Assembly: GCA_009844405.1 (NCBI GenBank)
Contig: VYBO01000014.1
Span: 1 to 48,513, forward strand
Source of the DNA: Acidimicrobiaceae bacterium
GTDB lineage: Bacteria; Actinomycetota; Acidimicrobiia; Acidimicrobiales; Aldehydirespiratoraceae
Length of the DNA: 48,513 nt
Direction of reading: 5' to 3'
The notes beneath the pieces are model-generated. The model did not search any database, was not told the origin of the DNA, and saw only the letters and a list, made by a program, of their open reading frames with translations. The position numbers and the translations under genes are program-made. Shown piece after piece: positions 9,140 through 16,656 of the stretch; the stretch's first letter is position 1; every line of letters starts with the position of its first letter.

Positions 9140-10681
9140 ATGCACGACAAGCTCGAGGATCTGAGAGCCCGCAAGTCCGAGGCGTTGGCGGCCGGACCCG
9201 AGCGGGCGGTGAAGCGCCAGCACGACAAGGGCAAGATGCTGGCCCGTGAGCGGCTCGACTACCTGCTCGACGAGGGTTCGTTCCATGAGCTCGACATGCT
9301 GGCCCGTCACCGTGCCCACGAGGCCGGACTGGACGACCGGCCCTACACCGACGGCGTGATCTGTGGCTGGGGGACGATCGACGGCCGCAAGGTCTTCGTG
9401 TTCGCCCAGGACTTCACGGTCATGGGCGGCGCGTTGGGCGAGGTGTTCGCCGAGAAGCTCCACAAGGTGATGGACCTCGCGGTGTCCGTCGGCGCGCCCA
9501 TCATCGGCCTCAACGACGGCGCCGGCGCCCGCATCCAGGAGGGCGTCGTCTCGCTGGACGGTTACGGCGGGATCTTCTTCCGCAATGTCCAGGCCTCGGG
9601 GGTTATTCCCCAGATCAGCGTGATCCTCGGACCGTGCGCCGGGGGAGCGGTGTACAGCCCGGCCATGACCGACTTCATCTTCATGGTGCGCGAGAAGTCG
9701 CACATGTTCATCACCGGACCCGACGTGGTGAGGACGGTCACCGGCGAGGAGGTGACCCTCGAGGACCTGGGAGGGGCCACCAGCCACAGCACCAAGTCGG
9801 GGGTGGCCACCTTCGTCGCCTCAAGCGAGCACGACGTCCTCGACGACGTGAAGGCGCTGCTGTCCTTCCTGCCCTCCAACAATCTTGAGCAGCCCCCGAC
9901 GTACAAGTCGGCCGATGACCCCGATCGCGAGTGCCCGGTGCTGGACACCCTGCTGCCCGACAGCCCCAACGTCCCCTACGACATGAAGGACGTGATCACC
10001 GAAGTGGCCGACGACGGCGACTTCCTCGAGTATCACGCCTCCTGGGCCCGCAGCATCGTGTGCGGGTTCGCCCGCATCGACGGGCGCTCGGTGGGCGTCG
10101 TGGGCAACCAGCCGATGGTTCTGGCCGGCGTCCTCGACATCGAGTCGGCTGAGAAGGCGGCCCGATTCGTGCGCACCTGCGACGCCTTCAACATTCCGCT
10201 CCTGACCTTCGTCGATGTCCCCGGCTTCCTGCCCGGCGTCGACCAGGAGCACGGCGGCATCATCCGTCACGGCGCCAAGCTGCTGTACGCCTACTGCGAG
10301 GCCGCGGTGCCCCGCATCTCGGTCATAACCCGCAAGGCCTACGGGGGCGCCTACGTGGTCATGGACTCCAAGGGTGTCGGCTCGGACCTCTCGTTCGCGT
10401 GGCCCTCCGCCGAGATCGCCGTCATGGGCCCCCAGGGCGCGGTCGAGATCATCTACCGCCGCGAGCTGGCCGAAGCCGCCGATCCGGTGGCCCGCCGGAA
10501 CGAGTTGGTGGACGACTACACGCAGAGGCTGGCCAACCCCTATGTCGCAGCAGAGCGCGGCTTCGTGGACGAGGTGATCGAGCCCTCGCAGACGCGCCGC
10601 AAGATCGTGGCCGGACTGCGGGTGCTGGAGTCCAAGCGCGAGGAGATCCCCGAGCGCAAGCACGGGAACGTCCCGCTGTGA
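9140..10681 (+). CDS. pccB: Acyl-CoA (propionyl-/acetyl-CoA) carboxylase carboxyltransferase beta chain
   Basis: About 513 aa, the usual length for AccD/PccB. It transfers the carboxyl group from biotin to acetyl- or propionyl-CoA, giving malonyl- or methylmalonyl-CoA. N-terminal [18 protein letters not shown] and [18 protein letters not shown] are typical. The two crotonase-type halves show [43 protein letters not shown], then [25 protein letters not shown] split by the linker, and AYGGAYVVM with [10 protein letters not shown]. The biotin-carrying alpha chain is not in the window. ATG 9140 was chosen for the family-like start; GTG 9125 is in frame and also possible. The stop overlaps the next gene (GTGA), so the two are coupled. 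Confidence 0.93.
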   Translation: MHDKLEDLRARKSEALAAGPERAVKRQHDKGKMLARERLDYLLDEGSFHELDMLARHRAHEAGLDDRPYTDGVICGWGTIDGRKVFVFAQDFTVMGGALGEVFAEKLHKVMDLAVSVGAPIIGLNDGAGARIQEGVVSLDGYGGIFFRNVQASGVIPQISVILGPCAGGAVYSPAMTDFIFMVREKSHMFITGPDVVRTVTGEEVTLEDLGGATSHSTKSGVATFVASSEHDVLDDVKALLSFLPSNNLEQPPTYKSADDPDRECPVLDTLLPDSPNVPYDMKDVITEVADDGDFLEYHASWARSIVCGFARIDGRSVGVVGNQPMVLAGVLDIESAEKAARFVRTCDAFNIPLLTFVDVPGFLPGVDQEHGGIIRHGAKLLYAYCEAAVPRISVITRKAYGGAYVVMDSKGVGSDLSFAWPSAEIAVMGPQGAVEIIYRRELAEAADPVARRNELVDDYTQRLANPYVAAERGFVDEVIEPSQTRRKIVAGLRVLESKREEIPERKHGNVPL

Positions 10682-10911
10682 CCGCCGCGGAAGCGACCGC
10701 GGAAGGCCCGGTCGCGGGCGGCTCGGCGATTGTGTCGGTCACGCCCGAGCCGACCGATGCCGAGCGGGCCGCCATCGTTGCCGCGGTCGAGGCATTCCGC
10801 TCCGAGATCTGGCCGCATCTGGCCGCCGCAACCATGCCGGTGCCGTCACCCCGCTGGCGCTACGCAGGCCGACCCTGGCGCAGCCGCCAGAGCTACGGCG
10901 GTTGGAACTGA
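10678..10911 (+). CDS. Small acyl-CoA carboxylase epsilon-like subunit
   Basis: A 77-aa protein starting with GTG inside the pccB stop (GTGA overlap). The end [18 protein letters not shown] and the helix [18 protein letters not shown] match the short AccE/PccE epsilon subunits of actinobacterial acyl-CoA carboxylases, which stabilise the alpha-beta complex and tune its activity. Position immediately after the beta gene supports this. The acidic/alanine-rich first 20 residues are not conserved. The short length limits certainty. Confidence 0.7.
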   Translation: MTAAEATAEGPVAGGSAIVSVTPEPTDAERAAIVAAVEAFRSEIWPHLAAATMPVPSPRWRYAGRPWRSRQSYGGWN

Positions 10912-10929
10912 AAGCTATTGGAGTATGAT
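10902..10929 (+). promoter_or_regulatory. Candidate sigma-70-type promoter for the retropepsin-like gene
   Basis: TTGGAA (10902-10907, 4 of 6 to the -35 consensus), a 16-bp spacer, then TATGAT (10924-10929, 5 of 6 to the -10 consensus). The distance to the GTG start at 10964 is 34 bp, with a strong GGAGGT at 10953-10958. The -35 overlaps the end of the epsilon-like gene. Confidence 0.4.
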
Positions 10930-10963
10930 GATCTCCTAGGGAAGTCGTAATGGGAGGTCAACA

Positions 10964-11320
10964 GTGGCAACTTTCAGCCAGACCGTGCGGCTGGAAAGCC
11001 TGGACGGCGAGCGGTCGGTGGAGATCGATGCGCTGGTCGACACCGGGGCCAGCTACACCCTGGTGCCCGCCAACCTGATGGCGGATCTCGGAGTAGAGCC
11101 GATCGACACCGTCAGGCTGGCATTGGCTGACGGTCGCCCGGTCGTCGACCCAATCGGTCGAGCGGTAGCAACTATCGACGGGCGCACCGAGAACACCCTG
11201 GTGGCCTTCGGCGAGAACGACGCCCGCCCGCTGCTGGGGGCGTACACGCTGGAGGGTCTCAGGCTTGCGGTGGACCCGGCGGTAGGTCGGTTGGTTCCCG
11301 GCAGCGGCTACACCTTGTAG
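10964..11320 (+). CDS. Retropepsin-like aspartic protease-fold protein (clan AA)
   Basis: A 118-aa single-domain protein. VDTGASYTLVP at residues 27-37 is the DTGA active-site motif of clan AA aspartic peptidases, with the flap-like region following and a second hydrophobic half, ARPLLGAYTLEGLRLAVDP. Retropepsins work as dimers, so one DTGA per chain is expected. The substrate is unknown. GTG 10964 was chosen because GGAGGT lies five bases upstream. A separate promoter candidate precedes it, so it may be expressed independently of pccB. Many bacterial proteins of this size are annotated only as clan AA; proteolysis is not proven. Confidence 0.75.
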   Translation: MATFSQTVRLESLDGERSVEIDALVDTGASYTLVPANLMADLGVEPIDTVRLALADGRPVVDPIGRAVATIDGRTENTLVAFGENDARPLLGAYTLEGLRLAVDPAVGRLVPGSGYTL

Positions 11321-11349
11321 CGCCGGGGCCGCGGCGGCCGGACCCGGCC

Positions 11350-11447
11350 TAGTGGTGTGTCGCGGATTTGATGATCCGGGCCATCTACGGGTCCAAGCAG
11401 GTCAAGGCGTTCGCCATGCGGGTCACCGTTTCTCCGACATACCACTA
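11350..11447. mobile_element. Miniature TA-flanked inverted-repeat element (IS630/Tc1-like MITE)
   Basis: The dinucleotide TA at 11350-11351 and 11446-11447 brackets a 94-bp segment. Its ends are GTGGTGTGTC (11352-11361) and GACATACCAC (11436-11445), inverted with 9 of 10 matches. TA duplication with short terminal inverted repeats is the mark of IS630/Tc1-mariner-type elements; no transposase is encoded. It lies between two convergent genes. Confidence 0.5.
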
Positions 11448-11456
11448 GCGGCCTCA

Positions 11457-12122
11457 TCAGAGCATGTCCGGGAGCGGAGAGGCCAGCAGCTCCGGCAGGC
11501 GGCGCAGGTATTGATGACGCGGAATGGCGCTCACGCCGAGGGAGCGCAGATGCGGCGTCGCCCACTGAACGTCGATCAGCCTCGGGTGGCCGTCGTCGAG
11601 CTCGGCGGCCAGGGCCACCAAGGCGACCTTGGAGGCGTCGCTGGCCCGGTAGAACATCGACTCGCCCGCGAACAGACCGCCTACCGCCACCCCGTAGAGG
11701 CCGCCGGCCAACTCGCCGTCGAGCCATGTCTCGACGCTGTGAGCGAAGCCCGCGCGGTGCAAGCGCACGAAGGCGGCTCGCATCTGGTCATCGATCCAAC
11801 CATGGGGCCGGGCCGGGTCCGCGCAGCCGTCGACGACTTCCGCGAAGGCGGTGTTGACCCTGACCTCGAAGCGGCGGCAGGCCCGCCGCAGCGAGCGATG
11901 CACGATCAGCCCGCTGGGTTCCAGCACGCCTCGCTCGGAAGGCGACCACCACCCGATGCGCCCTCCCGGCTTCACCGGCATGGGGAACAGGCCGCAGCTG
12001 TAGGCGGCCAGCAGAGTGGCCGGCTCCAGGTCGGCGCCCACCGCGACCAGACCCGACTCGTCACTGCTCGACGGATCGGGGAAGGCCCAGCGGCAAGCAT
12101 CCAGCCCCGCATCGGCGGGCAT
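11457..12122 (-). CDS. aat: Leucyl/phenylalanyl-tRNA--protein transferase
   Basis: A 221-aa Aat protein. It transfers Leu or Phe from aminoacyl-tRNA to proteins with N-terminal Arg or Lys, marking them for ClpS/ClpAP degradation (N-end rule). Seen: the block GLVAVGADLEPATLLAAYSCGLFPM near residues 23-47, IGWWSPSERGVL, AGFAHSVETWLDGELAGGLYG and GGLFAGESMF, then LIDVQW near the C-terminus. ATG 12122 gives the family's usual N-terminus; the frame continues upstream to 12374 only as antisense to the next gene. It is convergent with the retropepsin-like gene. A dispersed repeat copy lies just upstream, so its promoter must be near or inside that repeat. Confidence 0.93.
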   Translation of the reverse strand: MPADAGLDACRWAFPDPSSSDESGLVAVGADLEPATLLAAYSCGLFPMPVKPGGRIGWWSPSERGVLEPSGLIVHRSLRRACRRFEVRVNTAFAEVVDGCADPARPHGWIDDQMRAAFVRLHRAGFAHSVETWLDGELAGGLYGVAVGGLFAGESMFYRASDASKVALVALAAELDDGHPRLIDVQWATPHLRSLGVSAIPRHQYLRRLPELLASPLPDML

Positions 12123-12174
12123 GGTCAGGGCAACCTGTGGGAGGCTGCTGCATCGCGACGAAACACTGTGCCTC

Positions 12175-12234
12175 CCGCCCTTGTTCGCTTCGCCCACGGG
12201 GCCGCTCGGGCCACGGCCTCGCAAGCTCGGCCTC
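12175..12234 (-). repeat. Dispersed 45-bp core repeat, copy A
   Basis: On the minus strand this reads GAGGCCGAGC, four bases, then the ~45-bp core (12175-12220) with a few differences (an extra C and CGTGGGCGAA for CGTGAGCGCA). It lies between the divergent aat and methyltransferase-like genes and belongs to the family described under copies B to I. Confidence 0.85.
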
Positions 12235-12258
12235 TGGGAGACAGAGTAGGTTGGAACG

Positions 12259-12771
12259 ATGACCACCGGGGCCCGGGCCGTAGAGCGGGACTCGGCGCCC
12301 CCTGCTTCCCTGCTGGACGCGGTGGAACTGCACTGCCGGGCGCTGGCCGCCGCCGCGGCCCGCCGCGTGTTCACCGTGCCCGCCGAGGGCGCCGAAGCCG
12401 CGCTCCGGTCCGCGAGCCGCAGTGGTGCCCGCTACGACACGGTCCTGTCCTTCATGTGCACTCCCCAGGTGGCTTCGCTCGAGGACTATGTCGCCGCGAT
12501 CGAGCTGATCCTGGCCGACGAAGGCTGGATTGGCATGGTGGAGCCCGCTGGGATCGACCGCGGGTGGCTGCCCGGATGGCTGACCGCCCGACTCCGCCGC
12601 CAGTTGCCCCCGCGCCGCGCCACAGGCCGCGATGCCGTGTCGGCGGTGCGCGCCCGCGGCCTGGTGATCACCGACATCCAACGCCGCGAGGCGCGGTCGG
12701 TGCCACCGGCGTGGCGTCAGTACGTGGTGCTGAGGGCCCGCCGTGCCACGCCTCGGCCCGAGGGGCCCTGA
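12259..12771 (+). CDS. SAM-methyltransferase-like protein lacking the SAM-binding N-terminus
   Basis: A 170-aa protein. YDTVLSFMCTPQVASLEDYV followed by LADEGWIGMVEPAG looks like the motif IV-V stretch of class I methyltransferases (the strand ending in an aromatic/Asp site, then the 'gG.l..vEP' turn). The glycine-rich motif I (xDxGxGxG) is absent from the frame and from the DNA just upstream, where a dispersed repeat lies. The gene may be a 5'-truncated remnant or a methyltransferase-fold protein without catalysis. The C-terminus RSVPPAWRQYVVLRARR also fits the last strand of such enzymes. The substrate cannot be inferred. Confidence 0.5.
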   Translation: MTTGARAVERDSAPPASLLDAVELHCRALAAAAARRVFTVPAEGAEAALRSASRSGARYDTVLSFMCTPQVASLEDYVAAIELILADEGWIGMVEPAGIDRGWLPGWLTARLRRQLPPRRATGRDAVSAVRARGLVITDIQRREARSVPPAWRQYVVLRARRATPRPEGP

Positions 12772-12817
12772 GCCGGGTCCTCCTGGCTGGGGCAGCGAGG
12801 CCGGGTCGGTCGAGGCC

Positions 12818-13507
12818 ATGAGCCGGATCGTCCTTTCCGGGGGTCGCGAGTTGGATGCGGGCACGCCCGCGGGCCGGGCTCTGGCGGATTGCAGCTCCGT
12901 GGCGGTTGTGACCATGGCGGCTGCCTTCCGGCGTCCCGACGCGCTGATGTCCCGGATCGGTGCCTGGGCCGGCGAAATGGCCGTCGACTACTCGGTTGTG
13001 AGCGCGGTGCGGCGGTCCGACGCACTTGACCCGGAAGTGTCCGCGCCGATCGCAGACTGCGACGGCGTGCTCGTGCTGGACGGATCCCCCGCCCATTTCG
13101 TGAGCGCGGTCAAGGCGACAGCGCTGCTCGAGGCCATCGTCGGCGCTCACGGGCGCGGCTCCGACATCGTCTGGTCGGGCGCGGCCGCGGCCGCGGTGTG
13201 CGCCTCCATGGTGGACGACCGCGGCAGTGCGCTCACGGTCGGCTTGGGGCTTCACGACGGCATCGTGGTCGCCGCGGGCTGGGAGGGCTGGCCCCGTGAC
13301 CGCCGCCTGCGCCTGTGGCGCATGGTCCCGGAGTCGGTGCTGTTCATGGCCCTGGAGTCGGGCGCGGCAGTGTGTTCCACGGCCGGGCCGGAGGTGCTGG
13401 CGTCATCGTCCAGTCCGGGCGACTGGACCGTGCTCGGCGGCGCCGTCGAGGCCCGCCGGGGCGGGACCGCCGTCACTCTGGAGAACTGGCAGCCCGCAAC
13501 GCCCTGA
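12818..13507 (+). CDS. Peptidase S51/cyanophycinase-like protein without the serine nucleophile
   Basis: A 229-aa protein from ATG 12818. The start RIVLSGGRELDAG, the strand VAVVTMAAAFRRPDA, the DCDGVLVLDGSP step and the turn IVWSGAAAAAVCASM correspond to the S51 / class I amidotransferase-like fold (cyanophycinase, dipeptidase E). In active members the turn is G-[AT]-S-A-G-A with a nucleophilic Ser; here that position is Ala. ALTVGLGLHDGIVV also matches cyanophycinase-like proteins. It is therefore probably non-catalytic, perhaps a binding protein. It follows the methyltransferase-like gene by 46 bp on the same strand. Confidence 0.6.
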   Translation: MSRIVLSGGRELDAGTPAGRALADCSSVAVVTMAAAFRRPDALMSRIGAWAGEMAVDYSVVSAVRRSDALDPEVSAPIADCDGVLVLDGSPAHFVSAVKATALLEAIVGAHGRGSDIVWSGAAAAAVCASMVDDRGSALTVGLGLHDGIVVAAGWEGWPRDRRLRLWRMVPESVLFMALESGAAVCSTAGPEVLASSSSPGDWTVLGGAVEARRGGTAVTLENWQPATP

Positions 13508-13527
13508 ACGGCACGCGGCGCCAGAAA

Positions 13528-13634
13528 ATCTCGGGTTGGTTCTGTGGATATACCACCCCCAACCACACCGAGATCTTGCGCCCAACGATCTCGGGTTGGT
13601 TCTGTGGATATACCACCCCCAACCACACCGAGAT
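13528..13634. terminator. Tandem identical hairpins between convergent genes (possible bidirectional terminator)
   Basis: Two identical 47-bp copies (13528-13574 and 13588-13634, period 60) each fold on themselves: ATCTCGG pairs with CCGAGAT, GTTGG with CCAAC, and GTGG with CCAC around the loop ATATA. They lie between the convergent S51-like and cyclophilin genes, so termination from both sides is the simplest role. No U-tract follows, so this would not be a classic intrinsic terminator. A repeat-element origin is also possible. Confidence 0.6.
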
Positions 13635-13671
13635 TTCTGATGCGGCCTGCGACGCCGGGGCTGAGACTTGC

Positions 13672-14595
13672 TCAGGTCTCCTCGATGGTCACCGAGTGGA
13701 CGGTGACGTCGCGAGACGGCGCCCCGCCCAGCGCCCCGCCCGGCTCGTGAAGGCCGATTATCGACTGGGCCACGGCCAGTCCGGCGTCATCGGTCCGGCC
13801 GAACACCACGTAGGTGCCCTGGCCGTCCAGCCTGGACGTGTTGGGGCCGGTCGTCAGGAAGAACTGCGCTCCGGCCGAGTCCGGCCCGGTTGACCGGGCC
13901 ATCACGAGCTGGCCGGGCTGGTAGCGGTACGGCCCGGTGAGCCCGCCGGTCTCCGGGTCGAAATCGAAGGCGGGCTCGTCGGGGATCGTGTACCCGGGAC
14001 CCGGATCCCGGTTGTCGTTGGTGTGGGGCGAGCCGCCCTGGATGATGTCGATGGACGGGTCGGTGCGGAACAGCAGGGTGCCGTCGTAGTAGCCCCAGCG
14101 GGCCAGCGTCACGAAGTTGTTGACGGTCAGCGGAGTCTCCGACGCGGTCAGCTCGAACCGCATCTCCCCCTCGCTGGTGTCGAGGACGGCGACATAGCGA
14201 GCCTGGGGGTCGATGCACATGGGCTGGGGGCCGTCGAAGTCGATCACGCGGGGGCTCGATCCGTCGTCGGCCGGGCATCCGGCCGCCGTCTCGACCAGAT
14301 CAGCTTCGGTGTCGGGGGGGTCGGTGGCGTTGCCGGTGCCGGAGGCGTCGGTGCCGGGGGCGTCGGTGGCGTCCGCGGAGTCGCCGGTGCTCGCAGGCGC
14401 CGGGACAGTGTCCGCAGTCTCGGAGTCGTCGCGCTGGAGGAATCCGAGCACGGCGAGCGCAGCCGCGACCGCTACTGCCGCTAGGCCGATGATCTTGACG
14501 CGCCTCCGGGTGGCGTACTGCTTGGCGGCGGCCTCGTCGGCGGCCAGGCGCAGGCGCCGGTTCTCGCGCTGGCGCTCCCGTTTCGGCGTACTCAT
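13672..14595 (-). CDS. Membrane-anchored cyclophilin-type peptidyl-prolyl isomerase
   Basis: A 307-aa protein. A basic cytoplasmic head (residues 1-33) and one TM helix (about 34-52, IIGLAAVAVAAALAVLGFL) are followed by a Thr/Asp/Ala-rich linker and the cyclophilin domain (about 130-305). Conserved pieces are TPLTVNNFVTLARWGYYDG, LLFRTDPSIDIIQGGSP, GQLVMARS, SAGAQFFLTTG and GTYVVFGR. These hold the catalytic Arg and the substrate-pocket Gln/Phe. The domain faces outside the membrane and likely helps fold exported proteins. The linker is acidic with DA/TD repeats. It follows the small membrane-protein gene by 13 bp. The stop is close to the hairpin doublet at 13.6 kb. Confidence 0.88.
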   Translation of the reverse strand: MSTPKRERQRENRRLRLAADEAAAKQYATRRRVKIIGLAAVAVAAALAVLGFLQRDDSETADTVPAPASTGDSADATDAPGTDASGTGNATDPPDTEADLVETAAGCPADDGSSPRVIDFDGPQPMCIDPQARYVAVLDTSEGEMRFELTASETPLTVNNFVTLARWGYYDGTLLFRTDPSIDIIQGGSPHTNDNRDPGPGYTIPDEPAFDFDPETGGLTGPYRYQPGQLVMARSTGPDSAGAQFFLTTGPNTSRLDGQGTYVVFGRTDDAGLAVAQSIIGLHEPGGALGGAPSRDVTVHSVTIEET

Positions 14596-14608
14596 CGGCC
14601 GGATTGCC

Positions 14609-14782
14609 CTAGGCCAGGAGGCCCACGGCCAGTGAAGCCACCATCATCACCACCACCAAAACGGCGACCACCGCGACCAGGCGCCGCTGCCGGTCCCGGC
14701 GAGAGCGGTGCCGCGGGCGGCCGGCGGCCGGCTGCCTCGCGGCCCGGACCCGACGCTTTCGTAGCTCACTCTGGGACGGCAC
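14609..14782 (-). CDS. Small basic membrane protein upstream of the cyclophilin gene
   Basis: A 57-aa protein from GTG 14782 (the frame is open to GTG/ATG 14809, 66 aa). The first ~35 residues are Arg/Gln rich (RKRRVRAARQPAAGRPRHR), followed by one TM helix (LVAVVAVLVVVMMVASLAVGLLA) that ends the protein. The stop is 13 bp before the cyclophilin start. No family recognised. The layout of a basic head plus one TM resembles the N-terminus of the neighbouring cyclophilin. Confidence 0.5.
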   Translation of the reverse strand: MPSQSELRKRRVRAARQPAAGRPRHRSRRDRQRRLVAVVAVLVVVMMVASLAVGLLA

Positions 14783-14868
14783 CGCCCCAACCCTACATCT
14801 CTCCACCACGGTCGACGGTCGGGCCCCCTGATGCGGCGCGCCGAGCGCCCGGCGCGTAGCGTTGCGCG

Positions 14869-15417
14869 ATGCCGTCTCGTCGCCGCCGCGCGTCCGGAAG
14901 GCTGTTGGGCGGCCTAGTCGCCTTGCTCGCGGTCGCCGGAGCGGTCGCTGCCGCGCCGGGCTGCGCCGACACCGCCGACGGTCCGCTGGTGAGCGATGAG
15001 GCTGCCTCAGGAGAGGTCGTGACCACGACCGCCGCGCCGCCGGAGCCTCCCCGCTCGGAGGGAACAGCCAAGATCGGCGAGGTCGAGTACGAGTTCACCG
15101 TCACCTGCCAGGACCGCGGCGCCGGTGACGTGGTGGTGCTGGGGGTGGGCGCCGACCCCGTCTCGGGCAGTCTGGTGGAGCTGTACCTGGAGGCCTCGTT
15201 CGTCGATCCGTACATCGGCCTTCGCCTGGCGGACGGGACGCTCATCGAACCCTCGCTGGAGAGCCCGCTGGACCTGTACTTGCAGGACGATGTGATCCGC
15301 GCCTCCGCCATCCGCTTCGTGCGGGACCTGAACCTGGCGACGGGCGAGGCCACCGAGGTCGGCTTCGGGGATTTCGAGATCCACTGCGACAACTACGCGC
15401 GCGAGCCGCCCTCCTGA
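14869..15417 (+). CDS. Secreted protein with signal peptide, possible lipoprotein
   Basis: A 182-aa protein. Arg-rich n-region, hydrophobic h-region (LLGGLVALLAVAGAVAAA) and a Cys at about residue 31 in APGC, a weak lipobox, suggest export and perhaps lipidation. A Thr/Ala/Pro linker leads to a folded domain of about 110 residues with two Cys (VTCQDRG and EIHCDNY), likely a disulfide. The pattern IGEVEYEFTVTCQD with a C-terminal Cys resembles small actinobacterial DUF-type lipoproteins such as the LpqH-like group, but this is only a structural impression. Function unknown. Confidence 0.65.
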   Translation: MPSRRRRASGRLLGGLVALLAVAGAVAAAPGCADTADGPLVSDEAASGEVVTTTAAPPEPPRSEGTAKIGEVEYEFTVTCQDRGAGDVVVLGVGADPVSGSLVELYLEASFVDPYIGLRLADGTLIEPSLESPLDLYLQDDVIRASAIRFVRDLNLATGEATEVGFGDFEIHCDNYAREPPS

Positions 15418-15429
15418 CGGCCGGATTTT

Positions 15430-15486
15430 CCGCTCTTGTTCGCTGGGTTCACGGGCCGCTCGGGCCACGACCTCGCAGGCTCGACC
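15430..15486 (-). repeat. Dispersed 45-bp core repeat, copy B
   Basis: A minus-orientation copy between two convergent genes. It has several substitutions (CGAACCCAGCG side, GAGGTCGTGG), so it is older or more diverged than copies D, F and I. The companion motif GAGGTCGAGC lies four bases from the core, as in copies A and C. Confidence 0.8.
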
Positions 15487-15510
15487 TCAGGGCGACGGCC
15501 TCGCTGGCCG

Positions 15511-16401
15511 CTACTGGGACGTCTCGCAGCCTGTGTCCAGCATCACCATGGGCAGGCGCCCGGACTTGAAGGCCCGCACGGCGCCCTCGGAGACGTTGAA
15601 CACCACCCGGTAGTTCTGGTCTCCCGCGTCCCTCGGCACGTAGACCAGGTCGACGGTGCCGTCGACCCGCACCTCACGCTCGATCTGGTCGCCGAAGAGG
15701 TCGGTGACCATGCTCTCGGGCGACCCGACGCCCACGCCGGAGCGGCTCATGATCGGCCCGCTGTTGACGTCCACGCGCTCGATGGTGCCCGAGTGCACCA
15801 GGAAGACGATCCCCTCGGGCGCATCGTGGGGGACGACGTGATAGCAGGCGCCGATCGGTCCCGCGGGCACCAGCACCGTCCCGGCCGCTTCCTGGGCGGC
15901 GGCGACCGTCATGCCGAAGTTGACCTCGTCGAGGCCGACGGTCGACACCGTGGACTCGTTGCTGAGACTCGGCGGGCCGAACCGGCCCGGGTTCTCCGGC
16001 GGCACCGTCGTGATCGTGGTGGTGGTGGCCGGGACCGTGGTGGTGACGGCGGCAGTCGTGGAGGTCGGAGAGGCGGATGTGTCCGGAGTGTCCGAGGCGT
16101 CGGGCACATCCGAGGCATCGGCGGCGTCCGAGGTCGCCGGAGCCTCCTCGCTCTGTTCGGCGTCATCAACGGCGGGCTGCTCGTCTGATCCGTCGTCCTC
16201 GCTCACCTCCGCTGTGTCGTCGGCCGCGGCCGGAGCATCACCGTCGTCTCCGGCGTCTCGGCCGAGCCACCAGATCACGCCGGCCACGCCCACGATCACC
16301 AACGTGACGGCTACGAGTATCGGCACCCACCTCGGGCTGCGCCTCTCCGCGGTATCTGGCCAGAACGGACCCTGGTCCTGGGGTTCCGGGTTCCACTCCA
16401 C
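15511..16401 (-). CDS. Membrane-anchored protein with acidic Ser/Thr linker, unknown function
   Basis: A 296-aa protein with a GTG start at 16401. A short cytoplasmic head is followed by one TM helix (WVPILVAVTLVIVGVAGVIWWL, about residues 25-46) and a ~110-residue acidic linker of Asp, Ala, Ser and Thr, ending in a Thr/Pro run. The C-terminal domain (about 150-296) has NFGMTVAAAQEAAG, IGACYHVVP, SGVGVGSPESMVTDLFG and a final Cys near the end. The phrase 'G.t...v...FG..i' resembles the pattern of small outer-domain proteins that test for a substrate in actinobacterial cell envelopes, but no family can be named. The domain is extracytoplasmic. Confidence 0.65.
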   Translation of the reverse strand: MEWNPEPQDQGPFWPDTAERRSPRWVPILVAVTLVIVGVAGVIWWLGRDAGDDGDAPAAADDTAEVSEDDGSDEQPAVDDAEQSEEAPATSDAADASDVPDASDTPDTSASPTSTTAAVTTTVPATTTTITTVPPENPGRFGPPSLSNESTVSTVGLDEVNFGMTVAAAQEAAGTVLVPAGPIGACYHVVPHDAPEGIVFLVHSGTIERVDVNSGPIMSRSGVGVGSPESMVTDLFGDQIEREVRVDGTVDLVYVPRDAGDQNYRVVFNVSEGAVRAFKSGRLPMVMLDTGCETSQ

Positions 16402-16441
16402 GCCAGTGGAGGGTACAGCTAGCCATGCAGGTTCGGGCCGG

Positions 16442-16514
16442 TGGGCCGCCCGGGGCTCGAACCCGGCACCTTGAGATTAAAAGTCTCCTGCTCTACCCGA
16501 TGAGCTAGCGGCCC
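16442..16514 (-). tRNA. tRNA-Lys (anticodon UUU)
   Basis: A 73-nt cloverleaf on the minus strand. The acceptor arm GGGCCGC pairs with GCGGCCC, discriminator A. The D arm is GCTC-ATCGGGTA-GAGC, and the anticodon stem-loop is GGAGA-CTTTTAA-TCTCA, giving anticodon TTT. The T arm is CCGGG-TTCGAGC-CCCGG. The 3' CCA is not encoded (the genome continues CCG). Confidence 0.95.
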
Positions 16515-16550
16515 GCCCTCATTCTGGCAGCGACCCCGGCGCTTCAGGTC

Positions 16551-16656
16551 GCCCGCTCACCTTCGCTGCGCTCACGGGCCGCTCGGGCCGTGGTGCCCGC
16601 TCACCTTCGCTGCGCTCACGGGCCGCTCGGGCCCGGGGCCTCGCAAGCTCGGCCTC
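16551..16656 (-). repeat. Dispersed core repeat, copy C: two cores in tandem
   Basis: Two near-identical cores (16551-16593 and 16595-16642, period 44) follow one another, then the companion motif GAGGCCGAGC (minus strand) at 16646-16655. Here the core end is GTGAGCGGGC instead of AAGAGCGG. The array lies directly after the DUF2237 stop. Confidence 0.85.

Noticed and set aside
13528..13634. Possible CRISPR array (identical repeats)
   Set aside because: Only two copies, repeats are self-complementary hairpins of 47 bp and the spacer is 13 bp; no cas genes.
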